64,000 bases of DNA from Epinephelus fuscoguttatus (Eukaryota; Chordata; Actinopteri; Perciformes; Serranidae): contig NC_064753.1 of NCBI RefSeq assembly GCF_011397635.1, positions 36,108,322-36,172,321 on the forward strand, written 5' to 3'. Of the stretch, positions 10,096-22,373 are shown one piece after another (the first letter of the stretch is position 1; every line of letters begins with the position of its first letter). The notes beneath the pieces are model-generated. The model was not told where the DNA came from. It searched no databases and saw only the letters and a program-made list of their open reading frames with translations. The position numbers were made by a program, and so were the translations under genes.

Positions 10096-13000
10096 CTACC
10101 AGGTAGGCATCATGTCTGGGAACCAGACGCGACCCAAATGCTTTGACACCTCCCAGTGGATATCATCCAGCCCATAGCGGTGATCTGGAACCAGTACCTC
10201 CTCCATGATGGATAGTTGCGTCAGTCTGTCTCCACACATCTTGACAAACTCCACGAAGGCGCTACAGGACACTTCGCACTCCCCCAAGCCGATGGCCGAC
10301 AGCTGCGTGCAGCGCTGGGCAATGCGGATCAGCTCCTCATCCAGCGGCCTCAGCCCATTGGCGCACACTACCAGCTCGACCAGACGCGGGCAGTTGAGGC
10401 CAACGCGGCCGAGCACGTCTTTACTGACGGAGCGGCCAAAGTACAGATGCGTAACGGGGATTTCATCGCGGAAGAAAGGGCCGAACTCGTCCTCATAGAG
10501 GAAGAAGTACATGACCAGATTAAATTTAGGAGAGTGGCGCACCATGGCGTCCCAGCTGCTCTTCTTGATGGTGTGGAACTGCTGGCCAGGATTCTCACTG
10601 ACCACGTCGATGCGAAGGTGCTCGAGGTGAACATGCTTCTCTGAGGAGAGGGCAATGAGAAGGTCATCGCTCAGCAAATGGTAGTTGAGTGCCAGTTCTC
10701 TCAGGCCGTGGCACTGATCAGCCACACACAGGATGCCTGGGATACAGAGAAAAGTTAATTAGGAGACTACAGATCTGCACAGCCTGTTTAAAGCTGAGCA
10801 CAAAAGAAGATGAAGAGGAGCAATGTTGGCCAACAATTTTCCATCACTGTGTGTTTTTCAGCATCAGTGTCCCGTTCCATCTACATTTATGTCTTCCAAG
10901 CCACTTCTGCCCAATTACCTCCTCAACTGCTAATAACATGCTTTCATCAGGGTCCCCAAAGTTTCTTAAACATCAAATTCAAGGAGTTTTCAGGGACTTT
11001 CCAGCCCCAATTCCCTCAGAAACAAGGACACAACACAGATCAAGGCTAATTACTGTTAATGAGAACTTTCATAATGAGAACTAGTTGACTTTACAGACAA
11101 CAATTAAAAACAAAGAGAGGCTTAAATGTGTGAACATTTTTCAATTAGGCTGCGTAGGTGGTGGCAGGTGGTGTGTGAAACAATGACGCAACTGCAGGAA
11201 ACACATGCAGACACTGGAAAGTAGCCTGTTTACTAATGTTAACGATGTACTTGGCAGGAATTTCCAAAAAGGGTTTGCGGATACAAGCAACTGAAATGAG
11301 TTTCCTTAGAAAGGTGTCCCGTTAAAGGTGTTCCAGGTACGTCCCACAGGTAGGAGGTGCTGGGGCAGACTTAGAACACTCTGGAGGGATTATATATCTC
11401 GTCTGGCCTGGGAACACCTTGGGGTTCCCCAGGAGGAGCTGGAAAGCACTGGGGAGAGGAATGTCTGGACTACTTTGCTCAGCCTGCTGCCCCTGCGACC
11501 CGGCTTCAGATAAGCGCTTAAAAATGTATGGATGGACTCTGCCCTCTGCCTGTATTTTCTTTCTTCTTCTTATTTTTTGTGTCTGAAAAGTTTATAGGTG
11601 TACCATGTAAAATGATAGCAATCATGTGCCAGACATAAGCAGCAGGCATTGAAGAGACACTATGCCAAAAAACTCAAATATAGTGAGACAAAAAGCCAAA
11701 CAAGAGTGAATCTGGGGTGGGCATTTACTCTCACTTTTGCTGGCAAGACAGCTTCAAGAGCTTTAATTTGTTTCTTGCACAGAATTTATAAATTCAATCA
11801 ACTGCACGCTTCTTTGCCACCTGGCAACCATTTTTAACTTTTGTGGCAAATACGGAAACTGAAAAATTGTAATGAAACATGCTGTACTCCCCTACATACA
11901 AGTTATTTAATTTGCCGTCACAAAATACAATCTTTTTTAAAATTATTTATCTATTTATTTTGTTTATTAGATTTCCTTTGACTGGTCTGGCTTTCTCTGT
12001 TTGTTTCTGGGTTGATGGGTGGGTGGTGTTGTTTTTTTTTTTTTTTTTTGTCCTCACTGGTTCTGTGTTTGTTTATTAAGACTCAGTACATCTTTGTTGA
12101 ATTACCAACAAAATAACTTGTTAAAAAAATCTACAAATCCAAGCACTTTCAACTAGTTTTGTCTACTTTCAAAAGCTTTTAAGGCCTTTCCCTCAAATTC
12201 ACAAATTTGTTAAGATTTCAAGGACCTGTGGAAACCCTATTTTGTACTTCTTTTCCGTCCACCATTTCAAATTTGCCATCCTGTTGCTAAAAACATCCCA
12301 GGGGGGAGCTGATGTTCCACAGATGTACAAAGGTTTTACACCAATGTCAGCTATAATTGCCCCTTGATCAACTGAGTTCTTACAATAATTAGTCAACTAT
12401 TATTAATCATTAACATCCCTAATAGCTATCATTCCTCATTTGTCAGTACCTGCGGGTGAAACATGAGGGCAGCTGCTCATTTTCAGCAGTTTGAGGGTGT
12501 CACTGTTGTTGGCCACCAGGACTTTGAGGGAGGGATCGTCTACAGGTGTGTCATCGATCTTCAGGGAGGAGAGAGATTTGGAGTTGACAAAAACCACCGT
12601 CAGCGCTGAGATGAAGTGAGACTGTGGAGCAGAGCGAAAGAGAGAAACGTTGCTTTTCTTTGGTTAACACAGAGGCTTTATATGCTGGTTTTATTCACCA
12701 AGACATCACGCAATTAGACATGCAGTCATGGCCTACATCTGCCATCTAGTTCCACTATGAATCTGCTTAACTGTCCAAGTAAACAGGGTGAGTGCAAAGC
12801 TGAAAAGCTAAGATATGCTCACACTATGTTACAGTTACAGTTACAGCGTCTCTTGCTGAGGTTTACCTTGGGCAGCTCCATGAAGCTGGGTCTGGCCGTG
12901 GAGATGAGCCCGAGTGTTTTCAAAGAGCAGTTCACGAGCTGAGAGAGGATGTCGCATGCTGCCTCTGCAGACTCTCTGCTGCTGTCCACCTGAGCAGCAC

Positions 13001-15037
13001 AGAGACAGAAAATGAAAACCCAGCAACACTTGAACTTGGCAGGAGCATAAGAATTCACCTCACTACACGCTTTCTCTTCATCATTTTAACCACCCTAAGC
13101 TCAAACTCCTCTTCACCATTAGTCCTTACCTTGAAGCTCACATACTGCAGGTGGTTGGAGTGTCTTTTGATGATCTGTTTGATTAGTTCTGGGTGTGTGG
13201 CCTTCAAGTAGGAGCTGGCTGGTTGGTTCAACTCGAACTCGAAGCAGCGCCACAGCTCCGGCATGTGAAACGCCTGGTTCCAGCCACGGCACACCTGTGG
13301 TGAACATCAACAAAATTAAAATCTGACTCAGAAATATTCTTTGTTTGGTTACGTTCATGGACCATTCTTGAGTTATTCAAAACAGACTCAACAAAAGGCA
13401 ACTAAAGATTTTTTAACCTCTTACATACAATTTTAAAAATGCCTAAAACTGCTTCTATTGGCAAAATGAATCCTTTGGGGACACTCTGCAGAGCAAAATC
13501 TGAGTCATATTTGAAATTCCACAATAGCTGACAAAATGTGACTCACAGGAGAGTACAGAGACCATAATTCACCCTGAGGCAAGTGGCCTTCTTCACTGCA
13601 GCACTAATGTCGAGAGTACCAGACTTGTTGGAACAGAAAAACAGGTATGAGTGTTTGTTTGGGTGCTTGAAACTTTCTGGTGCACTGTTAAGAGTCCAGT
13701 TGACTCAACCTGCAGTAACTTGTTTTTCGGGGGGCCACTTGAGGGCAGCAGAGACACGCTGCGTCTGTCTGCTGTTTGGTGCTGAGCAGGTAGTGAGGTT
13801 TAGAGCTTTTTGGATGAAAGCAGCTTCCTCCTGCATCTGAAAACAACGTTTCTGAGAACAGTAAGATTAAATCAGAGCAGTAAACATGTAGGTCAGTGGG
13901 CTAAACATTGAGCTGAACTCGTTTTAAAGCTCTGAAAAGCTCTTTCACGTTGTCACACTGTAGAAAAATAGTGATTATATCTGCTTTGGCAATATAGCAG
14001 AGGCACAGCTCGTTCTGTCCCAACGAGATGCCAAAAACTTGCTCATGCTTTTATTTCAAGTAGATTACATGACTACTGTAACACTGTCTTCTTCACTGTT
14101 CTTCCAAAACAATCTATTGATGAACTATTAATTTAAATTTCTGCTGCAGGCTTTTAACAAGAACAAGAAAGAAACTTAACCCGCTGTGACACCTAGTGTC
14201 CTTAGGATTGAATTTAAAGGTCATTTACTTATTTACAAGGCACTTCATGGTTTGGGACAGCCCATATTGCTAATTCTTTGTTGTTCTATCATCCTTCAAA
14301 AATCCTACAAAGTTTTCTGAGTCAGCTGGGAGTATGAAATGAAGAGGTGACTGAAACATAATTACACAACAGCATAAGCTTGCTGTGTTGTTGTATAGTT
14401 ATGTTTAAGGCAAAAAAGTTTGACTTCTGTGCGTAAAATGACCCAGATCGTCTGTGCCATGGGGCCTAAACAGCAAATGCTTGAGACTTTCACCAGCCAA
14501 GCTGCTAACTTGTGGTTTAGCACTCTGCTGACTTGAATGAGGATAAAATTATTTAACTGTGCAGCTCTTCTACACCTTGGAAATGTTACTGGAACAAGTG
14601 GATCAAATCCTGTTTGTGAAACAAGTCAACTTGTGGAAATAGTGACGCTCAAAAAAAAAAAAAATGTATCCACTGATCTACAGACGTCCCTTTACCCATA
14701 AGTCTATGGGAAAAAGGCTTTTTAGACCCAAAAGCTGTAATTCACAGCCTGGCCACTACGTCAAACTGGCTTCACAGCCTGGCACTGTTCCTAGGGGCCT
14801 GGTGTAACCATTGTCTCATTATTACATGGGTACCTGAGAGGCGTAAGCCCTATCCAGCAGAGGCAGGTACTGGAAGATGTGGAGCAGGATCTCCTGAGGC
14901 AGACACCCCCAGCGAACTCCCTCCTCCTCCGGATCTTTCTCCCTTCTCTGCTTGCGGGACCGTTTAAGAGTCTCCTGAGACCCGCTGCTGGTGCCACCTC
15001 CATCCTCCTGTTCATTCCCCTGCAGACCTCGTTTCAT
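10096..15037 (-). CDS. fbxl3: fbxl3, F-box and leucine-rich repeat protein 3
   Basis: Substrate-recognition subunit of an SCF ubiquitin ligase; in mammals it targets CRY1/CRY2 and so sets the circadian period. Coding exons, 5' to 3': 15037..14834, 13294..13130, 12989..12867, 12621..12450, 10736..10096. They join in frame to 434 aa (human about 428). The N-terminal exon holds the F-box ([20 protein letters not shown]); the second starts [20 protein letters not shown]. The last exon carries most of the C-terminal leucine-rich repeats ([33 protein letters not shown]) and ends [10 protein letters not shown]. In mammalian FBXL3 that C-terminal Trp enters the FAD pocket of cryptochrome, so cryptochrome binding is probably kept. 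The start codon lies one base after an acceptor AG (15040..15039), so a non-coding first exon is needed. The divergent N-terminal tail is acidic/basic and low in complexity. Confidence 0.96.
11318..11545 (+). mobile_element. LINE 3'-end fragment in fbxl3 intron
   Basis: The frame reads [20 protein letters not shown]...[19 protein letters not shown] with a stop, then GATAAGCGCTTAAAAATGTATGGATGG. This is the common 3' terminus of a teleost LINE ORF, followed by its ATGG tail. It lies in the fbxl3 intron on the opposite strand. Confidence 0.75.
14200..14290 (+). mobile_element. Small L2-like LINE fragment in fbxl3 intron 1
   Basis: The frame at about 14207-14275 reads [20 protein letters not shown], close to the C-terminal wording of fish L2 ORFs. 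Only a remnant remains. Confidence 0.6.
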
Positions 15038-15654
15038 CCTGAGTAAACAGAGGAGGAGTGAACAAAATCCAGATGGTTGGCAGAGTTAACTTTAAGAAAC
15101 TACTGTTCACACAGGGCTTCTTAAACCTAATCTCTACATCAGTTAATCTTTATCCTTAAGGAACCCCTTTTCTGCCATTAAAAAACTCTCTCTAAGTGGT
15201 ATACTTTATGGATATTTCACACTTTATTCAACACATAACAATAACAGTACAGAAAAACTGACAAACTATACAATTACCTGGAATAGTGACCACAGTAACT
15301 GCAGGAAGTTTCTATCTAAAACAAGCGATTTGAATGAATTTGGAGTGGATTATTTCCTGTTAATGCTGCATCAGAATTGAGTTCCTGATAATTTCACTGA
15401 CTCTTCAACCCATAAGTTTTCCACAAGCTCTGCAGCAATTTCTGCAGTCTTTCCACAAATGCAGGTTCAAAGCAGGATGAGACAAGCCTCTCTTCACGCA
15501 ACAGAGGTTCAAAGACAGAGAATGTGCAGCTATGACAGCGAGGCATTCTTTCACTGAAGAAGAAGATAATGCAAAAAACATATTTGCATCTGGCCAAATA
15601 TCAGCAGTCGACATAGTATTTGACCTATGCCACGATAAAAGCTTCTGCTGCAAA

Positions 15655-16175
15655 GGGTTGGGCAATATGATGACACACCATAATGCAACCATCAGCCATG
15701 TTTCATATACAGAGTATGTACATATATATGTATACATAGGGGTATTGCTATATACCTGTATTGACGATAACCATGGCATTTAAAAATTAAATACTGCTAT
15801 CGTGTTAATAATACACATATGATAATACTGTGTAATTAAATGGTTCTTAAATCACTTTTTCTTTCTGTTCTTGCTTTGTCACCGTCCCCCAATGGCATCT
15901 AGTTGCCTTTCACTATCCAGTAAGTATAACTGCTCTTTTTGTACCATTTTGTACAGTTAAGTTTACAGACTCTGTCTCCACCACCCAACATTTTATTTTG
16001 AGAGTAAATTATTTGCCAGAACAGAGATGTAGTGCACAGTAAATAAAGTCAGAGATTAATCGGACTGATGGCTTTCTTTTTTCTCTTCATAGATATCACT
16101 ACATCATTATCGTGAACTCTTTAGGCCCAATAATCATGAAGCAAAAATATGATTTTGTGCCAGGCCTAGTACATA
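15655..16175. repeat. Probable old MITE in fbxl3 5' intron
   Basis: The region begins TTGGGCAATATGATGAC and ends near CCAGGCCTA, with ATATCAC/GTGATA wording inside, similar to a fish MITE family that starts GGGC[GA]ATATG. The ends are decayed and no target duplication was found. Confidence 0.35.
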
Positions 16176-17227
16176 TATTCAGCCATTTACATTGAGGTAT
16201 CTCTTGTCTTATTATCTCTGGTTGTATTATTTGGTCAGCGGGAATAGCCAGAAACATTCCTGTCAACAAGTTCACCAGTTTCTAAATTATTTTCCAGAAA
16301 CTTTGACAATTACATTACGTATCAATGTCACAATAGAACAATACATTTACCATGACAAAGTGTTGTTCTCATATGTAGATATCTTCATACAAACGTATTT
16401 GGTTTTTGTTTCTGCTCCTTGAAACTACTTCTGTCATGTATATTTTGCCAGATATTTAATACTCTGGACCCAGTGAGTCAGTGAGTGACCCTGAAGCTTT
16501 CTCAAAAACACAACTTTCTTTCTGGATAAATAAAGTTCTACTGAACTGAATTAAATCAAAAGCAATATCTGTATTTATTCAGCATGTCTAATTAGACTTG
16601 TTTTCTTTTATCAATGTTGGTCGACTGATAATTCTGTGCAAGTGTGTGCCACCATCTGAAAATGAGGGTCCCTGGTTTATTTTCAATTATCATGTAGGCA
16701 AGAATAAGACTGTGGTATATTTATGAGTTGTTGTTTGATTACAGTGGTGTTTATTTAATGTGTAATGCCCTGACTTACCTATAACACGACTAATTAACCT
16801 GCAAAGCTGAACAAAAGTAAAATGTTCCTGTGTGTGTTTCGGGCTGTTTCCACTGCCTGTGCTGACCTGAGAATGAAAACATTGTAAAGGAGGACACGCC
16901 TCCCTCCGCCTCAAACAACACCACTATTTCATCAGCCTGATGTTAAATTAAGTGGATTTAAGTTCACATAATGTGTCTATAGTTGCATATGTCTGCACAG
17001 AAATGATGTCGCGATGTTGGCGACGTTTAATAACAACACTAGTGGTTAGTTTACGACACAAACACGTCAAAGACAAGAGTTAGCTTAGCCGAACCGAGCC
17101 TTGCATCTTGCTAGCTAACGCTACTTAGCTAACAAGTTGTACTTAATATGAAGTTGCTTTGAAAAATATATTTTAGAGAAACACAAGGGGTGACGTAGCG
17201 TCTCATGAGATGCCGTTCTCCTTTTAC

Positions 17228-17490
17228 CTGGCTTTCACCTCCGTCGGCTGATTGTCAGAAAAGGCGATCACTTAACGTCAACCGGGACCGACACAAGAAA
17301 ACTGCGTTCGAGCTGGCGGACGGATCAAACACATTGGACCATAGGACAGCGTGGTGTGTCGGGAGGTTAGCAAACACCGGCGGAAAGCTTATAAAGCAGA
17401 AATGTTTAGAAGCGGTTTCGTTTTCCAGTCGTCTGCCTGACCTAGTTTCGCCCCACAACTCTGCTTCAGTAGTTTGCCTGTCAGCTAAAG
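17228..17490 (-). promoter_or_regulatory. fbxl3: Probable non-coding first exon and promoter of fbxl3
   Basis: A consensus donor (GCCAG then GTAAAA on the minus strand) ends an exon at 17228, matching the need for a 5' UTR exon before the start-codon exon at 15038. The surrounding 17.2-17.5 kb is CG-rich compared with its flanks, as expected for a housekeeping promoter. The open frames across it on both strands are products of that composition. The exon's 5' end is a guess. Confidence 0.5.
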
Positions 17491-17639
17491 ATGGCGTTTG
17501 TTTTGCAGCACCGACAGTGAGCTGGCCGGTCTGTAGTTACAGCGAACTGCCAGCAGGGGGAGGCATTACACTGAGCTGCAGGGCTTCTTCTTCTTTGGGG
17601 TTTTTACGGTAGCTCACATTCGCTATGTTGCAATGCTGC

Positions 17640-18630
17640 CACCCTCTGGAGCTAGTCAGTTACTGCATAACCAGGTTTTGTGTTTATGTGAGATGATAAA
17701 GGTGAACACCACCTGAATTAAGACCCTGTGTCCTCATATAAGGACGCTGCATTTTGAGTTTACTGGACCTTATACTTTATTCCTTTTAACTTAGGCCTGT
17801 TGTCCTCGTTCGTAGACACTTTTTTTTGTGCCATCTAGTGGTAGTAAGAGCACAACACACTAATCCATGGAAAAACAAGATGGCATCCCATCACAAATGT
17901 AGACAAGGTCCAAAACCTGATCACATTTTATGGTTGAAACTTGTTTATTTATCATTAATAATGTTTTTAGCAAGAGTAACAAGCTAAGATGCTGTTTATT
18001 AGAAAGTACTTTGGAATATTCAACCCATTAAAGGACATTTGAACTTTATTACTCTCTTATTTGAGGATATTGTGACTTTATTATTGTTGACAATGTTTAG
18101 TTTTTTATATTAACAGGTTCTACTGATCCCAAATACATTTGTGAACATGAGCTGCTCTCTCTCAAAGCCAGAAACCAGAAAAGAAAGTCATAAAGCAGTG
18201 GTTCTCAAATGGTGTGCCAATCCAGGTGTGGCGTGGGATTTTGTGATAGCCACACACTATTATTGCAATATTCAACTGAGCCTATACAAAAAGTTATGAA
18301 TGCATTTTCAATTGACTATATCAGTATGTTGTGCACATCCATTTTGTAACAAAGAGGCCAACTCTGGCTAAAAAATGTAATTTAAAAATTTGAAAAACCT
18401 TCACGAGGAACCTATTTGTAGCTGTTAACACATGGGAATTATAAGTGTGTGATACATTAAAAGCCCTGATTGGCAGCCAGTGTGAGTGATGATAACATTT
18501 AAAAGGAGAACGCCGTCAGTGGGACAATAGATCGCTTTATTGTACAGAGCAAATTACAATAAAGCAACAGTGAAGACGACCTACCACTGAAAGAAAAGAG
18601 GACAGTATCACAAAAGCTACCTGTCTTCCT
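17640..18630. other. Intergenic between fbxl3 and the tyrosinase-like gene
   Basis: No gene. At 18198 the text CAGTGGTTCTCAAATGGTG resembles one end of a hAT-type element, but the partner end was not located. Confidence 0.4.
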
Positions 18631-18758
18631 TCCATCCATTGTCAGAACTGCTTATCCTCTTGAGGGTCGCGGGAGGGCTGGAGCCTATCCCAGCTGACAC
18701 TGGGCAAGAGGTGGGGTACACCCTGGACAGGTCACCAGACTATCACAGGGCTGACACA
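18631..18758 (-). repeat. SINE 3' part, reverse orientation
   Basis: CAGCTGACACTGGGCAAGAG, GGTACACCCTGGACAGGTCA and CTATCACAGGGCTGACACAT are the reverse complement of the 3' part of the SINE at 6041-6345. The tRNA-like head is absent. Confidence 0.75.
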
Positions 18759-18942
18759 TAACTCCAATCTGGAGCCACAAAACATATTTGACAAAAGGTA
18801 ACAGCCTATTAAGTTTAAATTAGCCCATCGACAGTACGAATAGGTCTTAATGAGCATTTATCAATATCATTTACTACAAGGTGGCTACTCTGCAGTTGCC
18901 TATTTATAATTATGTAGTACTTTAACTTTGCAGCATGGAAGA

Positions 18943-19190
18943 ATGGTAAACGGACTGCACTTGTATAGCACTTTTCTAGTCTTCCAGCCACTCAAAGCAC
19001 TTTTACACCACATGTCACATTCACCCATTCACACACACATTCACACACTGGTGGCTTAGGCTACCGTATATGGTACCATATGCACTGATATGCCCTCACA
19101 CACCAATGGAACAGCCATCTGGAACCAATGGAGCAGCCATCTGGAACAATTTGGGTTCAGCATCTTGCCCTAGGATACCTATGTGATCAT
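18943..19190 (+). repeat. Common teleost interspersed repeat (TGGTAAACGGACTGCA type)
   Basis: It starts TGGTAAACGGACTGCACTTG, then TATAGCACTTTTCTAGTCTT, a CATTCACCCATTCACACACA block and GCATCTTGCCCTAGGATACC. I recognise this order from many fish genomes as a dispersed repeat, probably a retroposon. A 21-22-bp unit around GGAACAGCCATCTGGAACCA is duplicated at 19108-19148. Confidence 0.6.
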
Positions 19191-19532
19191 TAACTCTACA
19201 GGGCATGGTACAAGATCTAGTTATGTTGTTTTTTTTTGACACACACACACACACGTACAGCACGGAGCACCAACCACTTGGCCAAGCCAAATCAACTTCT
19301 GGGTCTCATGTTGACACAGCTGATCCAACAAAAGCCGTGACAATGACTTTTAGTTCTACTTTAAAAATAACCATAAGTTTTGAAGCAAGATGATGAACTT
19401 CTTTGGCTGGTCCAGTGATGTAACACACAGTCTTGCATAAGAGACAGAGCAATGTAAATGTATAGCTGTCTGTAGCCTTCACAGAAATGCCTACGCATCA
19501 CCTGTTCAAATATTGCAGCATGACTGTCAAAG

Positions 19533-19600
19533 TATAAGAGCCTTACGACATCGACCCTTTAAAAGGAGGCTGCCAGTGACAAGCTGGTGAGTGTGCTGTA
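19533..19600 (+). promoter_or_regulatory. Possible core promoter of the tyrosinase-like gene
   Basis: Two TATA-like strings, AGTATAAGAG at 19531 and CTTTAAAAGG at 19558, sit 50-115 bp before the chosen start codon. If the second is used, transcription would begin near 19590. That would leave the ATG at 19591 almost without leader and favour the ATG at 19648. Confidence 0.3.
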
Positions 19601-19647
19601 TCCTCCTGGTGTTTTTTGGAGCCCAGAGATCTGTCTCCATCTCCAAC

Positions 19648-22133
19648 ATGCTGCTGTCGCTGCACTGGTTCTGGCTGGTCCTTTGGCTATCTCTGAGAGC
19701 AGTGGAGGCCCAGTTTCCACGTCCCTGTACCACACCAGAGGCTCTGCAGGCCCGGACGTGTTGCCCCCTCTGGAATGGCTCTCCTTGTGGGTTCAGCTCA
19801 GGTAGAGGAGTATGTGCACCACATCCTGCAAGAGACCTTCCAAAACCAGTGGACTACAGGGTGAGCTGGCCTCGTGCCTTTTATGATTCAGTGTGTACAT
19901 GCTGGGGAAACTATGATGGATTCGACTGTGGTCAGTGCCTCCCAGGCTGGAGAGGACCCCAGTGTCAGCAACGGCACCATGTTGAGAGGAAAGAGATAAC
20001 AGATCTGACTGATCCTGAGAGAGAGACGTTCCTCTCAAGCCTTCACCTGGCGAAACAGAGCCCCAGCAGCCGATATATGATCCTTACAAGCAACGACACG
20101 ACAGTGGATGGGAACTATGCATTTCACAACACAAGTGTGTACAATCTGTACGTATGGATGCACTACTACTCTGCCAAGAGCTACGCTGGTTCTGAAAATA
20201 ATGCTGCACACCGAGGTCCTGCTTTCACCTTCTGGCACCGAGTGTTTCTACTCTTCATCGAGAGAGAGATTAGGGAGCTCACTGGGAACCAGGACTTCTA
20301 CATCCCATACTGGGACTGGACCAGAAGCAACCATTGCAACATCTGCACCAACAAGTACTTTGGGGGAGTTGGCCAAGATGGTCGTATAGACAGTGCTTCT
20401 CTTTTCTCAAAATGGGAGACAATATGTCCATTTCAGCAAAGTCTTGGCATAATCTGCATTCACTCTGATGCATCCGATCCTACACATCTGATCCGCAACC
20501 CTGGAAGGGATCCAATGTACAAAACACTACCAACCGCCGAGGACATTGAAGACACAATGGCAACACCCGTTTTTGACACCCCTCCATTTGACATAACATC
20601 TCGGAGAGGCTTCAGGAACAAGCTAGAAGGTTGGTTAGATTGCTTAAGACATATCCCATATTTCTTTTTAACAACAGGTAACTTTAAATAATTTGTGCAA
20701 GTAAGAATTAAGCAGGGAAACTCTAAACTAGTTAAAATGTGTTCCTTTGCCCTGGCAGGTTTTGAGATTCCCAATGATTCCCGACACCTGAATGCCTCTA
20801 TGCACAACCTGGTCCACAGATATCTCAATGGCACCATGTCTCTGGTGCCCACTGCAGCCAATGACCCCATCTTTATGCTACATCACAGCTTCATTGACAA
20901 GTAGGTTACGAACTATTATTCTTGATCAATTCTCATTAAAGCGTAGACTCAAAATTTTTTAAAGTCTATTTCAAAACTGCACTTGCATGCCTGTGTACAC
21001 TGGAAGAGTTATTGGTGTAGAGACCGCTGGAACTCCACAGATGAACTTGTATATTTATGGGACAATAAAGTATATCATACTGTATCATATTGCAACGTAT
21101 CGCATCGTATCGTACCGTATCGCATTGTATCGTATCGTATCGTATCGTATCGCATCGCACTTGAACTGGACCTTTTACTATGTGTGCCACGCGTAAACCT
21201 AATCTTTAAAAGCTACAGATTAATTTCATACACTGTTCTCTCTGCTGTGTGGATGCATGTCAGGCTTCTTGAGAGGTGGTTGCAGGACCACAGTACAGCG
21301 AGCTACCCTGACAGTGACGAGGTCCATCCAGCCCAGAGAGCGCAGGCCTACATGGCTCCTTTCTTCCCTCTTCGCACCAACAACTACTACTGGGGCAGAG
21401 ACACCTACAGCCTGGGTTACAGCTATAAGGAACACAGCCTCTATCGCTCTAGGGCTGGGAACAGCGAAGCAAAACAGGCTGCAGGTAGAGATAACTGTAA
21501 AACTAATGTAAGAGCTGTTAATATTTGCGTGTACAATGGTGCTGGAAGTTAAGGCATATCCCTCATTATTAGGGTCTCTAGAGGACTCTACAGGCAGCGG
21601 GGTCCAGTGGCAGTGGCCTGTTCTGGGTGTATTCAGTATTGTATTGGTCGGTGTTGGTGTTGGAGCTGCTCTGAAATGCAGAGGTAATAATTATAATTAA
21701 TTGTGAGTTAACAGATTAAAATAATTTGAGAAAGACTGTAATGACCATAGAGAAGTATATAGTTGTCTAATCACAGTATCTCTATTTAGACAAAATGCGG
21801 AAGCCACAAGACGCTGAGACAGAGGAGAAGCAGACACAGGTGAGCTTTTTAACATTATACCTATTTTTGATGACTTACAGGGGTGGAGACTAAACCAAAC
21901 TGGAAAAGTCGCCACATTTGTCTCACTCCCATTCATTTTTTCCGTGAATGCAGTCTGATTACAGGTCCAACTCTCTGTATGCAGTCTGGGTTAAAGAGAG
22001 GAACGGGAACACTGACGAATCACCAGCAGGTGATGTTGCCTCTTGTGGGTCTCATCCACAAAATGCAGCGCCCAGACCTCCATCAGAGGGGAGAGGAGAC
22101 AATATGCAGTCAGCTGTGGAATTACAGCTTTAG
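19648..22133 (+). CDS. Tyrosinase-family copper oxidase, divergent paralogue (tyrosinase-like)
   Basis: Type-3 copper membrane protein of the melanosome family (TYR, TYRP1, DCT). Exons 19648..20629, 20759..20900, 21264..21484, 21573..21683, 21790..21839 and 21954..22133 join in frame to 561 aa. The ATG at 19648 is preferred because it starts a clean signal peptide ([21 protein letters not shown]); an upstream in-frame ATG at 19591 would add 19 residues. Next come a Cys-rich EGF-like region ([15 protein letters not shown]), CuA ligands H172, H188 and H197 ([16 protein letters not shown]), CuB ligands H343, H347 and H370 (MHNLVH, LHHSFID), a C-terminal membrane helix in exon 4 and a roughly 75-residue cytosolic tail. 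It mixes TYR traits (IPYWDW, LHHSFID) with DCT/TYRP1 traits (FDTPPF, HNLVH). The H172-H188 gap is 16 residues against 22 in human TYR, and Glu after the second His is Arg. Tyrosine oxidase activity is therefore uncertain. Confidence 0.9.
21094..21160 (+). repeat. TATCG pentanucleotide microsatellite
   Basis: About thirteen imperfect copies of the CGTAT/CGCAT pentamer lie in intron 2 of the tyrosinase-like gene, about 100 bp before the exon 3 acceptor. Confidence 0.9.
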
Positions 22134-22305
22134 GTTCAAATGGATGGAGAGTGATTCAGATAGGAGTATGAACGAAATAAGCCTGAACAGTGTATAGGCC
22201 ACCAACCACTATAATAATATATCAGCACAGTATCAGACTTGCTGGGTACACACTATACAGGAATCAAGCCAGGGAAATATGTATACCATGCATCAACGTT
22301 CTTTT

Positions 22306-22373
22306 ATTAAACATATTTCCAATGGAGCTATTCACATGAAATGTACACCTGACATTGATATTAATTCAATAAA
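22306..22373 (+). terminator. Candidate polyadenylation signals of the tyrosinase-like gene
   Basis: ATTAAA at 22306 and AATAAA at 22368 lie 170-240 bp after the stop codon. No cleavage site can be proved from sequence alone. Confidence 0.4.

Noticed and set aside
10216-10644. Open frames of 142 and 97 residues on the plus strand
   Set aside because: They are antisense shadows of the large fbxl3 last exon; no homology, splice sites or start context.
17205-17612. 135-residue frame in a CG-rich segment
   Set aside because: Lies over the probable fbxl3 5' UTR exon and promoter; no domain, and CG-rich DNA has few chance stops.
19591-19647. Upstream ATG as start of the tyrosinase-like protein
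   Set aside because: It would place 19 extra residues before an already complete signal peptide and sits almost at the inferred transcription start.
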